64,000 nucleotides of DNA from Couchioplanes caeruleus (GTDB lineage: Bacteria; Actinomycetota; Actinomycetes; Mycobacteriales; Micromonosporaceae): assembly GCF_003751945.1 (NCBI RefSeq), contig NZ_RJKL01000001.1, positions 2,356,001 through 2,420,000 of the forward strand, read 5' to 3'. Shown in pieces: positions 61,937 to 64,000 of the stretch. The position numbers were made by a program, and so were the translations under genes. The notes under the pieces are model-generated. The model was not told where the DNA came from. It made no database searches and saw nothing but the letters and a program-made list of their open reading frames with translations. Each line of letters starts with the position of its first letter. Positions within the stretch are counted from its first letter, which is position 1.

Positions 61937-64000
61937 CGAGGACGCGTTCCATCGCGGCCCGGGAGCGTCGGGTGATGCGCAGATAGCGGTCGACGAACTC
62001 CCCCGGATCCCCGCCGCCGAGCAGCAGCACCACCCCCGCCAACTCCGCCCCGTGCCGCGGTAGCTGATCGGTGGGCCTGCCCCGGACCAGCGTCAACGCG
62101 TTGCGGACCTGTGCCGCCAGCGTCCAGCCCGCGGTCATCGCCGCCGCGTCGACCTTGTCGATCAGCTTCGCTTCCAGCTCCGCGGTGAGTGCCTCGAGCG
62201 TGCGGGTCATGCGCAGGCCCGGCAGGGCGTACCCGTGCCGCAGTTGCACCAGTTGCACCGCCCACTCGACGTCGGCGAGCCCGCCACGGCCGAGTTTGGC
62301 GTGGGTGTTCGGGTCGGCACCGCGGGGCAGCCGCTCGGTCTCCACTCGGGCCTTGATCCGGCGGATCTCGACGATCTGGTCGCGGGTGAGGCCGCCGTCC
62401 GGATAGCGCATGCTGTCGGCGAGGCTCTCGAACTCGCGGCCGAGGTCCTCGTCGCCGCAGACGAAGCGGGCGCGCAGCAGGGCCTGCGACTCCCAGACCT
62501 TGGACCAGCGGGCGTAGTACTGCGCGTACGCGTTCAGGCTGCGCACGAGCGGTCCTTGACGCCCCTCGGGGCGCAGGTCGGCGTCGACGCCGAGCGGCGG
62601 GTCGGGTGCGGGCGCGCCCAGGGTGCGGCGCATCTCCTCGGCGATCGCGTGCGCGGCGCCGCTGGCCTCGGCGTCGGACACGCCCTCGGGCGCGGCGAAG
62701 ACGAACAGCACGTCGGCGTCGGACGGGTAGCTCATCTCGTAGCCGCCGAGGCGACCTACGCCGATCACCGCGAAGCGCAGCCCCTCGGGGCCCGGGTGGA
62801 CCCGGCGGGCGGCGTGCAGCGCGGCGCCGAGCGTGGCGTCGGTGACGGCGGAGAGGGCGATGCCCACGTCGTGGACGTCGAGCGGTTGGGCCGGGGCGAG
62901 CTCACCCGCCTGGCTGAGGATGTCGGCGCAGGCCAGCCGGAACAGCTCGCGGCGGCGCAGCGCCCGGACGGCGGCGATGGCCGGGGCCGGGTCGGTGGCG
63001 CCGTCGCGCAGGTGCCGGTCGACGGCCGCGGCGAAACCGTCGCGGAGCACGTCGCGGGGGCGGGGTTGCAGCTCCGCGTCGTCGGCGAGCAGGCGCAGCG
63101 CCTCGGGGTCGCGGATGAGCAGATCGGTCGCGTACCGGGAGAGGCTGAGCACCCGGGCGAGACGGCGGGCGACCGGGCCGCCGTCACGCAGCAGCCGCAG
63201 ATACCACGGTGTGCCGCCGAGCTTGTCCGACACGTGCCGGTAGTTGAGCAGGCCGCGGTCGGGCTCGGGGGCGTCCGCGAACTCCTGCAGCAGCATCGGC
63301 AGGAGCGTGCGCTGGATCGCCGCCGTGCGGCTGACCCCGCCGGTCAGCGCCTGCAGATGCCGCAGCGCGCCGGCCGGGTCGGCGAAGCCGAGGACCTCCA
63401 GGCGACGGCCGGCCGACTCGGTGGTCATCCGCAGCGCCTCGGCGGGCACCCGGGCGACCGCCTCGAGCAGCGGCTGGTAGAGCAGCTTGACGTGCAGGCG
63501 GCGCACGTGCGCGGCGTGGCCGACCCAGTCGGAGCGGAACGCCTCGACCGCGTCCCGGCCGGGCTCCGCGGTGTAGTCGAGGGCTGCCGCGAGCCAGCGC
63601 AGCAGCCGCGGATCGTCCGGGACGGTGTGCGTACGCTTCAAATTCTGCAGTTGCAGCCGGTGCTCCACGGTCCGCAGGAAGCGGTAGCCGCGCAGCAGGG
63701 TCTCGCCGTCCTCGCGGCCCACGTAGCCGCCGGCGACGAGGGCGCGCAGGGCGGGCAGAGTGCCGCCCAGGCGCAGGCTCTCGTCGACGCGCCCGTGCAC
63801 GAGCTGCAGGAGCTGCACGGCGAACTCGATGTCGCGCAGGCCGCCGGGGCCGCGTTTGATCTCCCGGTCGACCTCCTTCGGCGGCACGTTGTCGATGATC
63901 TTCCGGCGCATGTCGCGGACGTCCGCGACCGCCTCCGGCCGCTCGGCGGCGTGCCACACCAGCGGCGCGAGGTCGTCCAGCCATTCCCTTGCCAGCACCG
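61929..64000 (-). CDS. glnE: Glutamine-synthetase adenylyltransferase GlnE, N-terminus cut off
   Basis: About 690 C-terminal residues; the start lies beyond the window. Two-domain nucleotidyltransferase that adds and removes AMP on GlnA. Seen: the end of the first domain with PKEVDREIKRGPGGLRDIEF, the linker, and the second domain with VIGVGRLGGYEMSYPSDADV (metal-binding Asp pair) and KLGRGGLADVEWAVQLVQLR. Its target GlnA, with the modifiable Tyr, is encoded at 54.5-55.9 kb. The downstream GT genes overlap its stop and must be co-transcribed. Confidence 0.96.
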   Translation of the reverse strand, partial: VLAREWLDDLAPLVWHAAERPEAVADVRDMRRKIIDNVPPKEVDREIKRGPGGLRDIEFAVQLLQLVHGRVDESLRLGGTLPALRALVAGGYVGREDGETLLRGYRFLRTVEHRLQLQNLKRTHTVPDDPRLLRWLAAALDYTAEPGRDAVEAFRSDWVGHAAHVRRLHVKLLYQPLLEAVARVPAEALRMTTESAGRRLEVLGFADPAGALRHLQALTGGVSRTAAIQRTLLPMLLQEFADAPEPDRGLLNYRHVSDKLGGTPWYLRLLRDGGPVARRLARVLSLSRYATDLLIRDPEALRLLADDAELQPRPRDVLRDGFAAAVDRHLRDGATDPAPAIAAVRALRRRELFRLACADILSQAGELAPAQPLDVHDVGIALSAVTDATLGAALHAARRVHPGPEGLRFAVIGVGRLGGYEMSYPSDADVLFVFAAPEGVSDAEASGAAHAIAEEMRRTLGAPAPDPPLGVDADLRPEGRQGPLVRSLNAYAQYYARWSKVWESQALLRARFVCGDEDLGREFESLADSMRYPDGGLTRDQIVEIRRIKARVETERLPRGADPNTHAKLGRGGLADVEWAVQLVQLRHGYALPGLRMTRTLEALTAELEAKLIDKVDAAAMTAGWTLAAQVRNALTLVRGRPTDQLPRHGAELAGVVLLLGGGDPGEFVDRYLRITRRSRAAMERVLDA

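Overview
The window is a high-GC actinobacterial chromosome segment, and its gene families and orders look most like Micromonosporaceae (Actinoplanes/Micromonospora type). The evidence is a Streptomyces-type MurA, an actinobacterial dual-lipoyl E2, DUF3043 and DUF4191 proteins, the glnA-RDD and glnE neighbourhood, GTG/TTG starts and many leaderless genes. The family assignment is an inference from protein content; no rRNA or other phylogenetic marker is present.

Layout. 1-6.2 kb: PfkB-type sugar kinase (cut by the window edge), ErpA Fe-S carrier, glycerate kinase, NadA, MurA, DUF3043 membrane protein. 6.2-10.8 kb: AzlCD amino-acid exporter with an overlapping divergent XRE-cupin regulator, then a three-gene ABC-2 exporter. 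10.9-17.2 kb: a 1371-residue disordered/TPR/WG-repeat protein, an aldo/keto reductase, an M50 protease and a small partner. 17.3-22.7 kb: cobalamin nucleotide-loop genes (CobU-CobT fusion, CobS), GcvT and the M17 peptidase PepA. 22.9-27.8 kb: dihydrolipoamide dehydrogenase and the dual-lipoyl E2, then a TIGR01777 epimerase-like protein. 28.0-31.8 kb: two tandem paralogous polytopic membrane proteins. 31.9-38.4 kb: quinol:fumarate reductase frdABCD, then lipB and lipA (lipoate synthesis, functionally tied to the E2) and DUF4191.

38.4-54.5 kb is an accessory, decaying region. It holds a pentapeptide-repeat membrane protein with paired frameshifts, a double-MerR regulator with a DUF6194 gene, and an IS110-family element inserted into an IS256-like transposase remnant. 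It also holds a secreted RHS/YD-repeat polymorphic toxin with a deaminase-like C-terminus and an adjacent immunity candidate. At its right end is an integrative-element remnant (RepSA-like pseudogene, excisionase, tyrosine integrase). GC falls to about 55-58% around the toxin tip and immunity gene, against roughly 70% or more elsewhere.

54.5-64 kb returns to core genes: glnA (with its adenylylation tyrosine), an RDD membrane protein, and a minus-strand operon glnE > GT39 > two MptB-like mannosyltransferases > GT87, in which every stop overlaps the next start.

Two sequence habits recur. Direct repeats that include a gene's stop codon and continue downstream occur at eight genes. A TAnnnT box 6-8 nt before the start codon, the signature of leaderless transcription, occurs at eleven genes. 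The most interesting loci are the RHS-deaminase/immunity pair, the IS110 insertion whose ends and target can be reconstructed, and an 88%-identical 74-nt element found in two intergenic regions.
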